A stretch of DNA of 64,000 bases from Firmicutes bacterium ADurb.Bin153 (GTDB lineage: Bacteria; Bacillota; DTU025; MWDF01), in the NCBI GenBank assembly GCA_002070415.1, contig MWDF01000008.1:1-64000 (forward strand), in the 5' to 3' direction. This document shows, piece by piece, positions 35,104 to 43,471 of the stretch; the stretch's first letter is position 1, and every line of letters starts with the position of its first letter. The notes below the pieces were generated by a model. The model was not told the origin of the DNA and ran no database searches. It was given only the letters and a program-made list of their open reading frames with translations. The position numbers were made by a program, and so were the translations under genes.

Positions 35104-36084
35104 TCACTTCACCTGCCTTCCGCCGCTCTTGCGGTTTATGCCGGCAAGGCGGTCGACGAATCTCTCGAAAGCGGGGGCTAGCCCGTTCGGGAGCATGATG
35201 ACGAGGACCAGTATCGCAAGGCTCGATCCCATGAGGTAGTAGATCTCCCAGCCCTTGACCCTTAGCATCTCCGGTATCATGGTCACCACGAGGCCGCCTA
35301 TGGGCCCTCCCAGCATGTGCCTTATGCCGCCCACGACCGACATGGCCACGAAGTTTGCGGACTCCGCCTGCACGAAGCTCTCGGGGCTAAGGAACGTGGA
35401 CAGGTGCGCGTAGAGCGCACCGGCTATGCCGGCGTAGATCGCCGAAAGGGAGAATACCAGGAGCTTAAGCCTCTTGGTGTCGATTCCGGCCGTCTCGGCT
35501 GCCATCTCGTCGTCCCTTACGGCCCTAAGGCCCCTTCCTATGTAGCTTCTCGCTATCCTGGTGGTGACGAAATAGATGAGCGCCAGTATGGCGGCTGAAA
35601 GGTAGAAGAACTCGGTCCTGGTCAGGGCCCTGCCGGCTATCCTTATGGGTTGTATGCCCAGGAGGCCCAAAGAGCCGCCCGTCAGCGCGTGCCAGTTGAC
35701 TATCACCGTCCAGACTATGTTGCCGAACGAGATCGTAACGAGCGACAGGTAGAAGCCCGACAGCTTGAACGACGGTATGCTAAGTAGCATGCCTATAACG
35801 AGGCAGAGAACCGCGGCCGAGACGATCCCGACTATGACGGGTACTCCGAAGGTCTTAGTGACTATCGCGGACGCGTAGGCCCCTATGCCGTAGAAGGCGG
35901 CGTGCCCCAGCGACATCTGGCCGGCGAGTCCGGTAAGCGCCACGAGGCCGCTGGCTATCATTGCGTTTAGCAGCGCCCTGTCGAGCATGTATATGTGGTA
36001 CTGGTTGCCGTCCACAAGAGGTATGGCCAGGAAGGCCGCCAGGATCACGAGCATTATGACTGATTTGCGGTTGGTCTTCTTCAT
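35104..36084 (-). CDS. livM: LIV ABC transporter permease LivM
   Basis: 326 residues. ATG at 36084 with AAAGGGG about ten bases upstream; a GTG three codons earlier is too close to that site. LivM signature GLAGQMSLGHAAFYGIGAYASA (about 50-71) and coupling loop GRGLRAVRDDEMAAETAGID (about 175-194). About nine membrane segments. Confidence 0.93.
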   Translation of the reverse strand: MKKTNRKSVIMLVILAAFLAIPLVDGNQYHIYMLDRALLNAMIASGLVALTGLAGQMSLGHAAFYGIGAYASAIVTKTFGVPVIVGIVSAAVLCLVIGMLLSIPSFKLSGFYLSLVTISFGNIVWTVIVNWHALTGGSLGLLGIQPIRIAGRALTRTEFFYLSAAILALIYFVTTRIARSYIGRGLRAVRDDEMAAETAGIDTKRLKLLVFSLSAIYAGIAGALYAHLSTFLSPESFVQAESANFVAMSVVGGIRHMLGGPIGGLVVTMIPEMLRVKGWEIYYLMGSSLAILVLVIMLPNGLAPAFERFVDRLAGINRKSGGRQVK

Positions 36085-36102
36085 ACGTGCCACACCCCTT
36101 TC

Positions 36103-36972
36103 TTATGCTTCGGCCTTCTTGCGTATTACCAGGAAGAGTATGAGGAACGCGAACGTTATGACGTCCCTGTAGGCGGACGATGCGTACAGCACGACGAAGT
36201 TCTCCGCCAGGCCGATCATCACGCCTCCCAGGAGGGCGATGTAGGGCTTGTTCATCCTGCCTACGACCGCGGCTGCGAACCCCTTGATGCCGATTATGCC
36301 CCCGCCCAGGTCCAAGGAGACGAAGTACGCGGGAGCGAGCAGGATTCCCGCCAGCGCGGTGATGCCTGTGCTAAGCATGAACGAGATCGTCAGCATCTTC
36401 TCGACGTCGATGCCCATCAGGCGCGCCGCGCCCTGGTTCTGCGCTACGGCCCTCAGGGATTTGCCGGTCATTGTCTTGGTGAAGAAGGATTGTAGGGCTA
36501 TTACGAACACCGTCACATATGCCAGGACCCAGAGCGAGTGCGTCTGTATGGCGACGGAGCCGATGATCAGGGGCTTCGCCGGATCGCCGAATACGTTCGG
36601 GAATGGCTTGGGGACACCGCCCCAGAGGACGATGACTGCATTCAAAAGGAACACCGAGAGCATCAGCGTAGCGATGATGAACTCGAGCCGGCCGCCCTCG
36701 CGCTTGGCAAGGGGTTCGTAGACGAACCTCTTGAGCAGGAGGCCGTAGCACGCCACCAGCAGGATGGCAAGGAGCATCGCGATCACGAAGGGCAGATGGA
36801 GCGTCACGTTGAACATGTAGCACAGATACGCTCCCAGCATCGCCGAGGATATGTGAGCGAAGTTCAGAAGGTTCGTGGTCTGGAAGAATAGCACGACTCC
36901 CAGGCCGATGAGGCCGTACAGGAGCCCTATCGCGACTCCGCTGACTGCATTTTGTATCCAAATGCTAAGCAT
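36103..36972 (-). CDS. livH: LIV ABC transporter permease LivH
   Basis: 289 residues, ATG start preceded by AGAGGTG. GVAIGLLYGLIGLGVVLFFQTTNLLNFAHISSAMLGAY is the LivH N-terminal region (about 12-48), with the coupling loop KTMTGKSLRAVAQNQGAARLMGIDV (about 167-191). Begins the membrane-subunit block of this importer, after a strong hairpin. Confidence 0.94.
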   Translation of the reverse strand: MLSIWIQNAVSGVAIGLLYGLIGLGVVLFFQTTNLLNFAHISSAMLGAYLCYMFNVTLHLPFVIAMLLAILLVACYGLLLKRFVYEPLAKREGGRLEFIIATLMLSVFLLNAVIVLWGGVPKPFPNVFGDPAKPLIIGSVAIQTHSLWVLAYVTVFVIALQSFFTKTMTGKSLRAVAQNQGAARLMGIDVEKMLTISFMLSTGITALAGILLAPAYFVSLDLGGGIIGIKGFAAAVVGRMNKPYIALLGGVMIGLAENFVVLYASSAYRDVITFAFLILFLVIRKKAEA

Positions 36973-37023
36973 GCGGCATAATCACCTCTTATTGCCTCAG
37001 CATGGGCCGCTGTTCAAGGCTGG

Positions 37024-37050
37024 CCGAGCGGCGGGCTGCCCGCCGCTCGG
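37024..37050 (-). terminator. Intercistronic hairpin after binding-protein gene
   Basis: Perfect 12-bp stem CCGAGCGGCGGG / CCCGCCGCTCGG (37024-37035, 37039-37050) with a three-base loop, between the binding-protein gene and livH. No T-tract on the minus strand. Same position as hairpins in the other LIV operons. Confidence 0.7.
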
Positions 37051-37092
37051 TCGCATGGAACTTAGTACCAGCTAAGCCGTGTAGTACATTCC

Positions 37093-38226
37093 TTAGAAGA
37101 TAGCCGTTATGATGTCCCATACTCCGCCCTTGAACTTGGATATGAGCGAGAAGTTGGTGAAGTTGTGCTTCGCGTCGCAAGTCAGGGGACCCTGCACTCC
37201 GGGGAAGTCCTTGACCTGGGACAGGCCCTTCATGATGTCGGTCTTGTTGAAGCCGACCTTCTCGACTACGCTCTTGAGAAGGTATACGCCGTCATAGTAT
37301 GCCTGCGCGGGGTCTGAGGGCATCGAGCCCCACTTCGCCTTGTACTTGGCCACGAATTCCTGGACCTTGGCGTCCTTGTACTCGGGGGTGAAGCCCTGGA
37401 CGGCTATGATTCCGTCGGCGGCCGTGCCGGCGAGGTCTGTGAACGCGGGTACGCCCCATGCCGAGAAGCCGAGGACGGTCACGTTGCCGAAGCCGAACGA
37501 GCGGAACTGCTTCATGATGACGGCGGCTTCGGGCTCATGGGTCAGGCCGATGAGCATGTCGGGGTTGGACTGCTTTATCTTGAGCAGCTGTCCGGCGGCG
37601 TCCTTGTCGCCTTCCTTGATCTGCTCTACTGCGGCGGTGCTGATCCCGTACTTCTTGAAGGTGTCGACGGCCACGTTCTTGGCCACTACGCAGTAGTCGG
37701 TGGAGCCGTGGATGATCGCGGGCTTCTTGAGCTTGAGGATCTCCACTGCGTACTTCACGAGGTTGACTACTTTGACTTCGTCGTCCGCGCGCAGACGGAA
37801 GAGGTAGTCGTTGCCGATCTTGTCATAGCCGAACGACGGGGAGGTGGCGCCGACGAGCATCGGGACCTTGTTGTCCTTGGCTATCTGGTTGACGGCGAGG
37901 ACGCAGCTGGACATGTTGGGTCCGAACATTACGTCCACCTGGTCGTTCAGGATGGCCTTGTTCACTACGTTAAGTGCGGTCGCCGGTGATGCCGCGTCGT
38001 CGTATATCACGTACTCGATCTTGCGGCCCTTTACTCCGCCGGCTGCGTTGATCTCGTCAACAGCCAGGACCAGAGCGTTCTTGATGTACTCGCCGAGGAT
38101 GGAGCCCGAACCGGTGAAGGGCGCTACCAGCGCGATCTTGAAAGTTGCCGCGGCGCTTGCTACGAATGTCACAGACAAGAGTGCAACCGCCAGGATGCCG
38201 ATGATAAGCCTTCTTCTGATCATCAC
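37093..38226 (-). CDS. LIV-type ABC transporter substrate-binding protein
   Basis: 377 residues with signal peptide MMIRRRLIIGILAVALLSVTFVASAAA (cleavage near 26). Mature start FKIALVAPFTGSGSILGEYIKN and INAAGGVKGRKIEYVIYDDAASP are the family motifs. Start ATG after GAGGAGG. It heads the long co-directional run that ends with glcD, so its ligand is probably the substrate of that island. Confidence 0.92.
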   Translation of the reverse strand: MMIRRRLIIGILAVALLSVTFVASAAATFKIALVAPFTGSGSILGEYIKNALVLAVDEINAAGGVKGRKIEYVIYDDAASPATALNVVNKAILNDQVDVMFGPNMSSCVLAVNQIAKDNKVPMLVGATSPSFGYDKIGNDYLFRLRADDEVKVVNLVKYAVEILKLKKPAIIHGSTDYCVVAKNVAVDTFKKYGISTAAVEQIKEGDKDAAGQLLKIKQSNPDMLIGLTHEPEAAVIMKQFRSFGFGNVTVLGFSAWGVPAFTDLAGTAADGIIAVQGFTPEYKDAKVQEFVAKYKAKWGSMPSDPAQAYYDGVYLLKSVVEKVGFNKTDIMKGLSQVKDFPGVQGPLTCDAKHNFTNFSLISKFKGGVWDIITAIF

Positions 38227-38305
38227 TTTGACCTCCTCTTGATTTGACTGTCCTGTTGTCGAGGTACAGTTGCGAACTAGTGGTTTATGTCTTTCGCTCT
38301 GTTTG

Positions 38306-39508
38306 CTATATCGAACCGTCCGCCGACCTGCCGGCCAGATAGTCTACAGCCAACTGCGCATGGAGCCTCACTCCTATTTCCAGGGCGCGCTCGTCGAAAT
38401 CGAACTTCGGATGATGGAGCGGGTACTTGCTTATCGAATCGTCGCCCACGCCTAGAAGGTAGATGGCCCCGGGCGCCTCCTTGGCGAAATAGGCGAAGTC
38501 CTCGCCCACCAAGGAAGGCCTTTCGGCGTATCCGCTGGAGTCTTTGCCGAGGATCCTGCCCGCCGTCATATGGACGAACTCCGCCATCTCTGTGCTGTTC
38601 ACCACGGGCGGATAGCCGAAGTGGTAATTGTACGAATACTCGGTGCCGGTGGCTTCCGCAACCCCCTTCAGCTTCAGCTCGATCTTCTCTTTCAGTATCT
38701 GCCTCAATGACGGATTCACGGCCCTCACCGTTCCGGTCATCGCGACCTCGTGGGCTATGGCGTTGTACGCCGTACCGCCGTTTATGGTGCCCACGCTTAC
38801 GACCACGGGCTCGGTCGGGTCTATCTCCCTGCTTACGATGGTCTGCAGCTGCACGAGGAACTGCCCGGCCGCCGTTATGGCATCAAGGCTCTTGTGGGGA
38901 GTGGCGACGTGGCCTCCTCTTCCGTAGAGCTTGGCGTCGAAGGCGTCTAGGGACGCCATCGCCGGTCCGTGGTGCACATTTACGCTCCCCAGCCTCACGT
39001 CGGGCCAGATATGCGTAGCGAACACAGCGTCCACGTGCGGCTCTTCCATGATGCCCGCTTCGATCATGGGCTCGGCGCCGCCGTCCTTCTCCTCGGAGGG
39101 CTGGAATATGAACTTCACGTTGCCCTTTATCTTGTCCTTCATCATCGAGAGCACCCAGGCCGCGCCCATGAGCATCGCGGTGTGTCCGTCGTGGCCGCAC
39201 GCGTGCATGCGCCCCGTCACCTTGGAACACCAAGGCCTGCCTGTGTCCTCGAATACCGGAAGCGAATCCATGTCGGCCCTTAGCGCGACCGTAGGTCCGT
39301 CCGAATGTCCCCTGAGAAGTCCGACCACTCCAGTGCCCGCTATGCCGGTCTTCACCTCGAAGCCCAGCCCCTTCATGAGGTCGGCTGCCATCTTCGCGGT
39401 CATGTGTTCTTCGAAAGGCGCCTCGGGCTTTTCGTGTATGGCCCGCCTCCAGCCGACCACGCGGTCGAATACTTCGGAAGCAAGGCCTCTGATCTGATCG
39501 TCGTGCAT
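38306..39508 (-). CDS. M20D-family amidohydrolase (AbgB/HipO-like)
   Basis: 400 residues. Metal-binding motifs VALRADMDSLPVFEDTG (about 77-93) and GRMHACGHDGHTAMLMGAAWVL (about 102-123) contain the Cys-Gly-His-Asp-Gly-His set. PSEEKDGGAEPMIEAG holds the catalytic Glu pair, and a dimerisation domain follows with GRGGHVATPHKSLDAI. It hydrolyses N-acyl or amide bonds of amino acid derivatives. ATG at 39508 preferred over an earlier TTG. It lies about 80 bases upstream of the binding-protein gene and could belong to that transcription unit; the substrate is unknown. Confidence 0.88.
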   Translation of the reverse strand: MHDDQIRGLASEVFDRVVGWRRAIHEKPEAPFEEHMTAKMAADLMKGLGFEVKTGIAGTGVVGLLRGHSDGPTVALRADMDSLPVFEDTGRPWCSKVTGRMHACGHDGHTAMLMGAAWVLSMMKDKIKGNVKFIFQPSEEKDGGAEPMIEAGIMEEPHVDAVFATHIWPDVRLGSVNVHHGPAMASLDAFDAKLYGRGGHVATPHKSLDAITAAGQFLVQLQTIVSREIDPTEPVVVSVGTINGGTAYNAIAHEVAMTGTVRAVNPSLRQILKEKIELKLKGVAEATGTEYSYNYHFGYPPVVNSTEMAEFVHMTAGRILGKDSSGYAERPSLVGEDFAYFAKEAPGAIYLLGVGDDSISKYPLHHPKFDFDERALEIGVRLHAQLAVDYLAGRSADGSI

Positions 39509-39785
39509 CTGAATACCCCGATAGTCTGCCAAGAAGGCGAATTGTATAAAGAAACCGATTGTCTCTAGTATACTGCATAATTCTAACCGGCCGCCCCGTT
39601 TCCTTTGTATGTATCATATCATTCGGTCATGGCCATTATGTGTTATATGTACATATTATACGGTTCTAGCTGGTTTTGCCCTATTCGCCCGCGTATCGTT
39701 ATAAATATCACTATTGTCACTTTGATAAATAGTTTCCAATGTTTGGTTGTGACTTGTGCACAGGCAAGCTCCCTCGTCGCAGAAT
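39509..39785. other. AT-rich promoter region upstream of the M20 gene
   Basis: AT-rich region between the M20D gene and the terminator of the next minus-strand gene. A ten-base palindrome TATGTACATA lies near 39645-39654 and may be a regulator site. No gene seen. Confidence 0.45.
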
Positions 39786-39823
39786 AAAAAAGATGGCGCA
39801 AGCTCTGCCCAAGCCGCGCCATC
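39786..39823 (-). terminator. Rho-independent terminator of isomerase/epimerase-like gene
   Basis: 8-bp stem GATGGCGC / GCGCCATC (39792-39799, 39816-39823) followed on the minus strand by six T residues, 18 bases past the stop of the downstream-ending gene at 39841. Confidence 0.88.
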
Positions 39824-39840
39824 CGTAATTTCGCTAATCC

Positions 39841-40674
39841 TTAGAGCAGTGGTCTCAGTGCCTCGGCGCTTCTTCTTATGGCCGCCTCCTGGTCCGGATA
39901 GTTGAACACCTCAGCCGACAGATAGCCCTTGTAGCCCGATTTCTTCAGTGCGTCTATGACGCCCTTGAAATCCATGTGGCCGTATCCCGGCGGCTTCCTG
40001 TTGGTGTCGCAAAGGTGCACGTGCACCACCGCGTCCTCCCCGACCGCCTGATGGATGCTCTGTTCTATGCTCGTCCTGTCGTCGATGTTCATGTGGTATA
40101 CGTCCAGCATCATCTTGAAGTTCGGCCTTCCCACCCTCGCTATCCATTCTAGGCCGTCCTGCGTGCTATTTATGAAATTGAGGACGTGGAAGGCTATCGG
40201 CTCAAGCGCGATCGCCACATTATATCCCTGTGCGTAGTCGGCCAGCTCCCTGAAAGCGTCTACAGCCCACTTTTCCGTGTCCTGCTTCGGGGTCCCGTCA
40301 CAGTAGTGCCAGCGGGACCTGCCTATGTTCACGTTGGCGCCCCAGATGGCTGCGAAATCCACTATCTGCTTGATCCTCTCGATGGCAAGGGCCCTCTTCT
40401 TCGCGTCGGGGGCGGCGAGTCCTATACCAGATTGGCCGAAGACCTCGCCGGTGCAGACAAGGGGCACGTCCAGGCCGGCGGCGCTTATCGCCTTCTCTAT
40501 GGGCGCCCAGTCGAACGAGCGCGCCTCGGCGGTGGTGAGCTCTATACCGTCGTATCCCAGCTCCTTGAGGAGCGAGGTGCTCTTCTCTATGCTGCCGTGG
40601 TATCCCAGCGAATTAGGTGACAGAATGTCCGGCGTGTTGACCATGTAAGCTAGCTTCAGGCGCGGATTGCCCAT
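39841..40674 (-). CDS. Sugar phosphate isomerase/epimerase-like TIM barrel
   Basis: 277 residues of the AP-endonuclease-2-type TIM-barrel family. LLKELGYDGIELTTAEARSFD (about 34-54), VPLVCTGEVFG, VNIGRSRWHYCDGT, IALEPIAFHVLNFINS (metal Glu), FKMMLDVYHMNIDD (metal Asp and His) and VVHVHLCDTNRKPPGYGHMDF, then YLSAEVFNYPD (last Glu). Such enzymes interconvert keto sugars or act as inosose or hydroxypyruvate isomerases. ATG at 40674 follows AGGAGGAG. Single-gene unit with its own terminator. Confidence 0.88.
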   Translation of the reverse strand: MGNPRLKLAYMVNTPDILSPNSLGYHGSIEKSTSLLKELGYDGIELTTAEARSFDWAPIEKAISAAGLDVPLVCTGEVFGQSGIGLAAPDAKKRALAIERIKQIVDFAAIWGANVNIGRSRWHYCDGTPKQDTEKWAVDAFRELADYAQGYNVAIALEPIAFHVLNFINSTQDGLEWIARVGRPNFKMMLDVYHMNIDDRTSIEQSIHQAVGEDAVVHVHLCDTNRKPPGYGHMDFKGVIDALKKSGYKGYLSAEVFNYPDQEAAIRRSAEALRPLL

Positions 40675-40919
40675 CTTCTCCTCCTGTTCGGAACGCTCTT
40701 GCCTAGCTGACGTGAAGAAAGGGCCCGCCGGGCTCAGTTCCGGATGTGATTTTGCCGAGCACAAGACGCCCGGACACTACAGTCTACATACTATCATCAA
40801 CATGCGGTCCGTCGGAAATCTCGCAGCTTAACACCCCTGTCCTAAGGAGCGTAGGCTGTGATTTGGCTTATTCCGCAGGATCCGGACTTCGCGGCTGTGC
40901 GACCCGAAGGCACGTCAGA

Positions 40920-41102
40920 CTAGCCGAGCTTCTCCACGATCAGCAGGAATTTCGTCTTCGACGATGCGCCCATCGCAAAGAAAGCGGGGACGACTATGGG
41001 CACGATCGAGAATACCTCACCCGTAAGGCCGTTCAGGAAGCGCTCCAGCTCCTGTGCGGAATCATCCAGCTTTACCTCCAGCTTGTGCACAATGTACCTC
41101 AT
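40920..41102 (-). CDS. Small conserved-looking hypothetical protein
   Basis: 60 residues: begins MRYIVHKLEVKLDDSAQELE and ends with FLLIVEKLG, with SIVPIVVPAFF in between. The alternation of charged and hydrophobic residues looks like an alpha/beta fold, and I recall similar small proteins in anaerobes, without a known function. A GGGGGG site sits eight bases upstream of the ATG. No neighbour in the same unit; it lies between the isomerase-like gene and the LacI gene. Confidence 0.6.
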   Translation of the reverse strand: MRYIVHKLEVKLDDSAQELERFLNGLTGEVFSIVPIVVPAFFAMGASSKTKFLLIVEKLG

Positions 41103-41185
41103 CCACGGTCCCCCCTTTAACAGCGTCCGCAGGAATATTATATCGCCTCGGTTATAACCACGCTTTCGCCGGATGGCTCAAATTA

Positions 41186-41218
41186 AAATCCTCCGCTCCG
41201 ATCGGAAGGGGAGGATTT
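41186..41218 (-). terminator. Probable terminator of the TRAP/LacI operon
   Basis: 9-bp stem AAATCCTCC / GGAGGATTT (41186-41194, 41210-41218) followed on the minus strand by T-rich sequence, 25 bases beyond the LacI-family gene. Confidence 0.75.
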
Positions 41219-41242
41219 CATATGGCAACTCCATCTGTTTTC

Positions 41243-42304
41243 CTATGCCTTGACTCTGCCTGTCGAGCTTCTTATGACAAGATGGCATTTTATTACATCA
41301 TGCCGCGGGGATTCGTTCCCTCCCGGCCTTATGGCCCCGAACAGCAGCTGGGCGGTGGCGTATCCGAAACGGAATATGGGAACCGATATCGTAGTCAGCG
41401 GGGGATCCGCGTGCGCGGCGAAGTTGATGTCGTCAAAACCGACGACCGAGATGTCCTCCGGCACTTTCAAGCCCCTCGCCTGGATCGCCTTCATAGCGCC
41501 TATGGCCAGCATATCGTTATAGGTCACTATGCCGGTCACTTCGGGCTTCACGTCCAGTATCCAGTTCATCGCCTCATATCCGCCTTCGATGCTCACCGGG
41601 AAGCCCGCGGCCACTATCGGTTTTTCCAGGCCGTGCCTTGCCAGAACCTCGCGGCATCCTTCCTCGCGCATCCAGGCGGCCCTGCCCCTGACCGGCCCGC
41701 CGATATAGCCGAAATGCCTGTGTCCCAGCTCGATCAGGTGCTCGGTGGCAAGATGAAGCGCTTCATCCTCGATGCAGACCGAGCGCACCTTCTCGTCGGG
41801 ATGTATCCTGTTGCAGATGACCACGTCGGAATAGTTGGCTATGTTCGATATCTGCTCGTCCTGCAGCCTCGAGCTGGACATGATGAGCCCGTCCACCTTA
41901 TGGCCCAGGAGCAGGTCCACGCACCTCAGCTCCGTGTCGGGGTTTTCGCCCGTATCGCACAAAAGCAGGCTGTAGCCCTCCTCCTCCGTAGCAACTTGCA
42001 CTCCTTTAACCATCTCGGAGAAGAAGTAGTTGCCTATGTCGGATATGAGCAGGCCTATCGTCTTGCTTTTGCCGGTGACCAACGTCCTTGCGGGAGTGTT
42101 CGGCCTGTAGCCGAGAGTGCCTGCCACGTCCATTACCTTACTGCGAGTTGTCTCTTTCACCGCAGGGTCGTTGTTCATCACACGGGAGACGGTCTTTATG
42201 GAGACTCTCGCTTCTTCGGCTATATGCTTCATAGTGGGCACCTTAGAGCGCCCGTTACCATCATTTACCTTATTTCCGATTGTAGTTGCGATCTTCTGCG
42301 CCAC
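41243..42304 (-). CDS. LacI-family transcriptional regulator
   Basis: 353 residues. The helix-turn-helix and hinge TMKHIAEEARVSIKTVSRVMNNDPAVKETTRSKV lie at about 24-57, later than usual because of a 23-residue N-terminal extension. A periplasmic-binding-like sensor follows (IGLLISDIGNYFFSEMVKGV, LGHRHFGYIGGP, VVGFDDINFAAHADPPLTTI). GTG start, four bases after the peptidase stop, with AAGGGG overlapping that stop. It is the last gene of the TRAP/NSAR-like/peptidase operon and probably regulates it. A LacI regulator on an amino-acid-type operon is somewhat unusual. Confidence 0.93.
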   Translation of the reverse strand: MAQKIATTIGNKVNDGNGRSKVPTMKHIAEEARVSIKTVSRVMNNDPAVKETTRSKVMDVAGTLGYRPNTPARTLVTGKSKTIGLLISDIGNYFFSEMVKGVQVATEEEGYSLLLCDTGENPDTELRCVDLLLGHKVDGLIMSSSRLQDEQISNIANYSDVVICNRIHPDEKVRSVCIEDEALHLATEHLIELGHRHFGYIGGPVRGRAAWMREEGCREVLARHGLEKPIVAAGFPVSIEGGYEAMNWILDVKPEVTGIVTYNDMLAIGAMKAIQARGLKVPEDISVVGFDDINFAAHADPPLTTISVPIFRFGYATAQLLFGAIRPGGNESPRHDVIKCHLVIRSSTGRVKA

Positions 42305-42308
42305 GATC

Positions 42309-43445
42309 CTACCCCTTCACTGTAACAAGTCCATATACCAGACAGATTGCATTGGCCAGTTCTTCAATCGGCATCTCTTCCCTGCAGGAGTGGACTTGCC
42401 TGAAACCCATACCCAGGCATACGCTCTCTATGCCATTGGCATTGAACATGTTCGCGTCGCTGCCTCCCATGCTGAAGTCAATAGATACCGGCAGCCCTAA
42501 TCCAGATAGTGCTAAAACTGCGTGTGCGACAACTGGAGCTTCATCCGGTATCTTGTAGCACATATAATGTGTGTGAAGGATGACTTCCGCGGTTGCGCCC
42601 CTTTCTTCGGCTGCGTTCTTGAATACTTCCGAAAATTCGCCGGCGAGGTCCATAGCCCTTCCATGTGCCAGGCTCCTTACTTCCCCAAGAACGGTTGCGC
42701 GCTCGCAAACTATGTTCGTGTCGATTCCGCCTTCGATGACGCCCATGTTTGCTGTCGTTTCCTCGTCTATCTTGCCGAAGGGCAGACGTGTGATCGCCTC
42801 TGCTGCCACTTGGATAGCGCTGATGCCATCTTCAGGATTATTCGCCGCATGGGCTGAGCGGCCCTTCATGTCAGCCTTTATCCTGATATGCGTCGGACTG
42901 GCTGTAATTATTGTACCAACAGGCTTTGCGCCGTCAAATACGTACGCCAGCTTAGACTTAACGAGCGAATAGTCCATATGCTTAGCACCGAGAAGGCCGT
43001 TCTCTTCGCTTGCTGTGAAGACCACCTCCAAGGGCCTACGCTTGATGCCTAGGTCCAAAGCCAGCCTTATGCCGGATAATATTGATACGATACCTGCTAC
43101 ATCATCGGCCCCCAGCACCGTGTCCCCTGAAGAGCTGATGCTTTTATCTGAGACTATAGGCGTTACACCGCGACCAGGCGCCACCCTGTCCATGTGTGCG
43201 CAGAGGATGATAGGGGGCAGTCCTTCTTCTCCTTCGAGCCTGCCTACTATATTACCTGTTTGCCCGTCGAACTGCCGGCCTGCACCGTCCCTTTTTACTT
43301 TAAAGTCCAGCTCTTCAAGCTTCGAGCAGAGCATGTCAGACATGTTGCGCTCTTCACCCGAGTGGGAGTCAATCCTTACGAGCTGGCAGAACTCATCTAT
43401 GACGCTTTTCATTGGGATGCGGCTTTTCAAATCCTTCAAATTCAT
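42309..43445 (-). CDS. M20-family peptidase (PepT-like)
   Basis: 378 residues. ILCAHMDRVAPGRGV (about 79-93; His and Asp metal ligands), TVLGADDVAGIVSIL (about 112-126; bridging Asp), VVFTASEENGLLGAKHMD (about 144-161; catalytic Glu pair), dimer domain RSAHAANNPEDGISAI, and terminal metal His in GFRQVHSCREEM. The family removes amino acids or acyl groups. Next to an N-acylamino-acid-racemase-like gene it may act as the matching desuccinylase or deacylase; that is inference. Confidence 0.88.
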   Translation of the reverse strand: MNLKDLKSRIPMKSVIDEFCQLVRIDSHSGEERNMSDMLCSKLEELDFKVKRDGAGRQFDGQTGNIVGRLEGEEGLPPIILCAHMDRVAPGRGVTPIVSDKSISSSGDTVLGADDVAGIVSILSGIRLALDLGIKRRPLEVVFTASEENGLLGAKHMDYSLVKSKLAYVFDGAKPVGTIITASPTHIRIKADMKGRSAHAANNPEDGISAIQVAAEAITRLPFGKIDEETTANMGVIEGGIDTNIVCERATVLGEVRSLAHGRAMDLAGEFSEVFKNAAEERGATAEVILHTHYMCYKIPDEAPVVAHAVLALSGLGLPVSIDFSMGGSDANMFNANGIESVCLGMGFRQVHSCREEMPIEELANAICLVYGLVTVKG

Positions 43446-43471
43446 GGGATCCTATTAGCCCTCCTCGTCCG

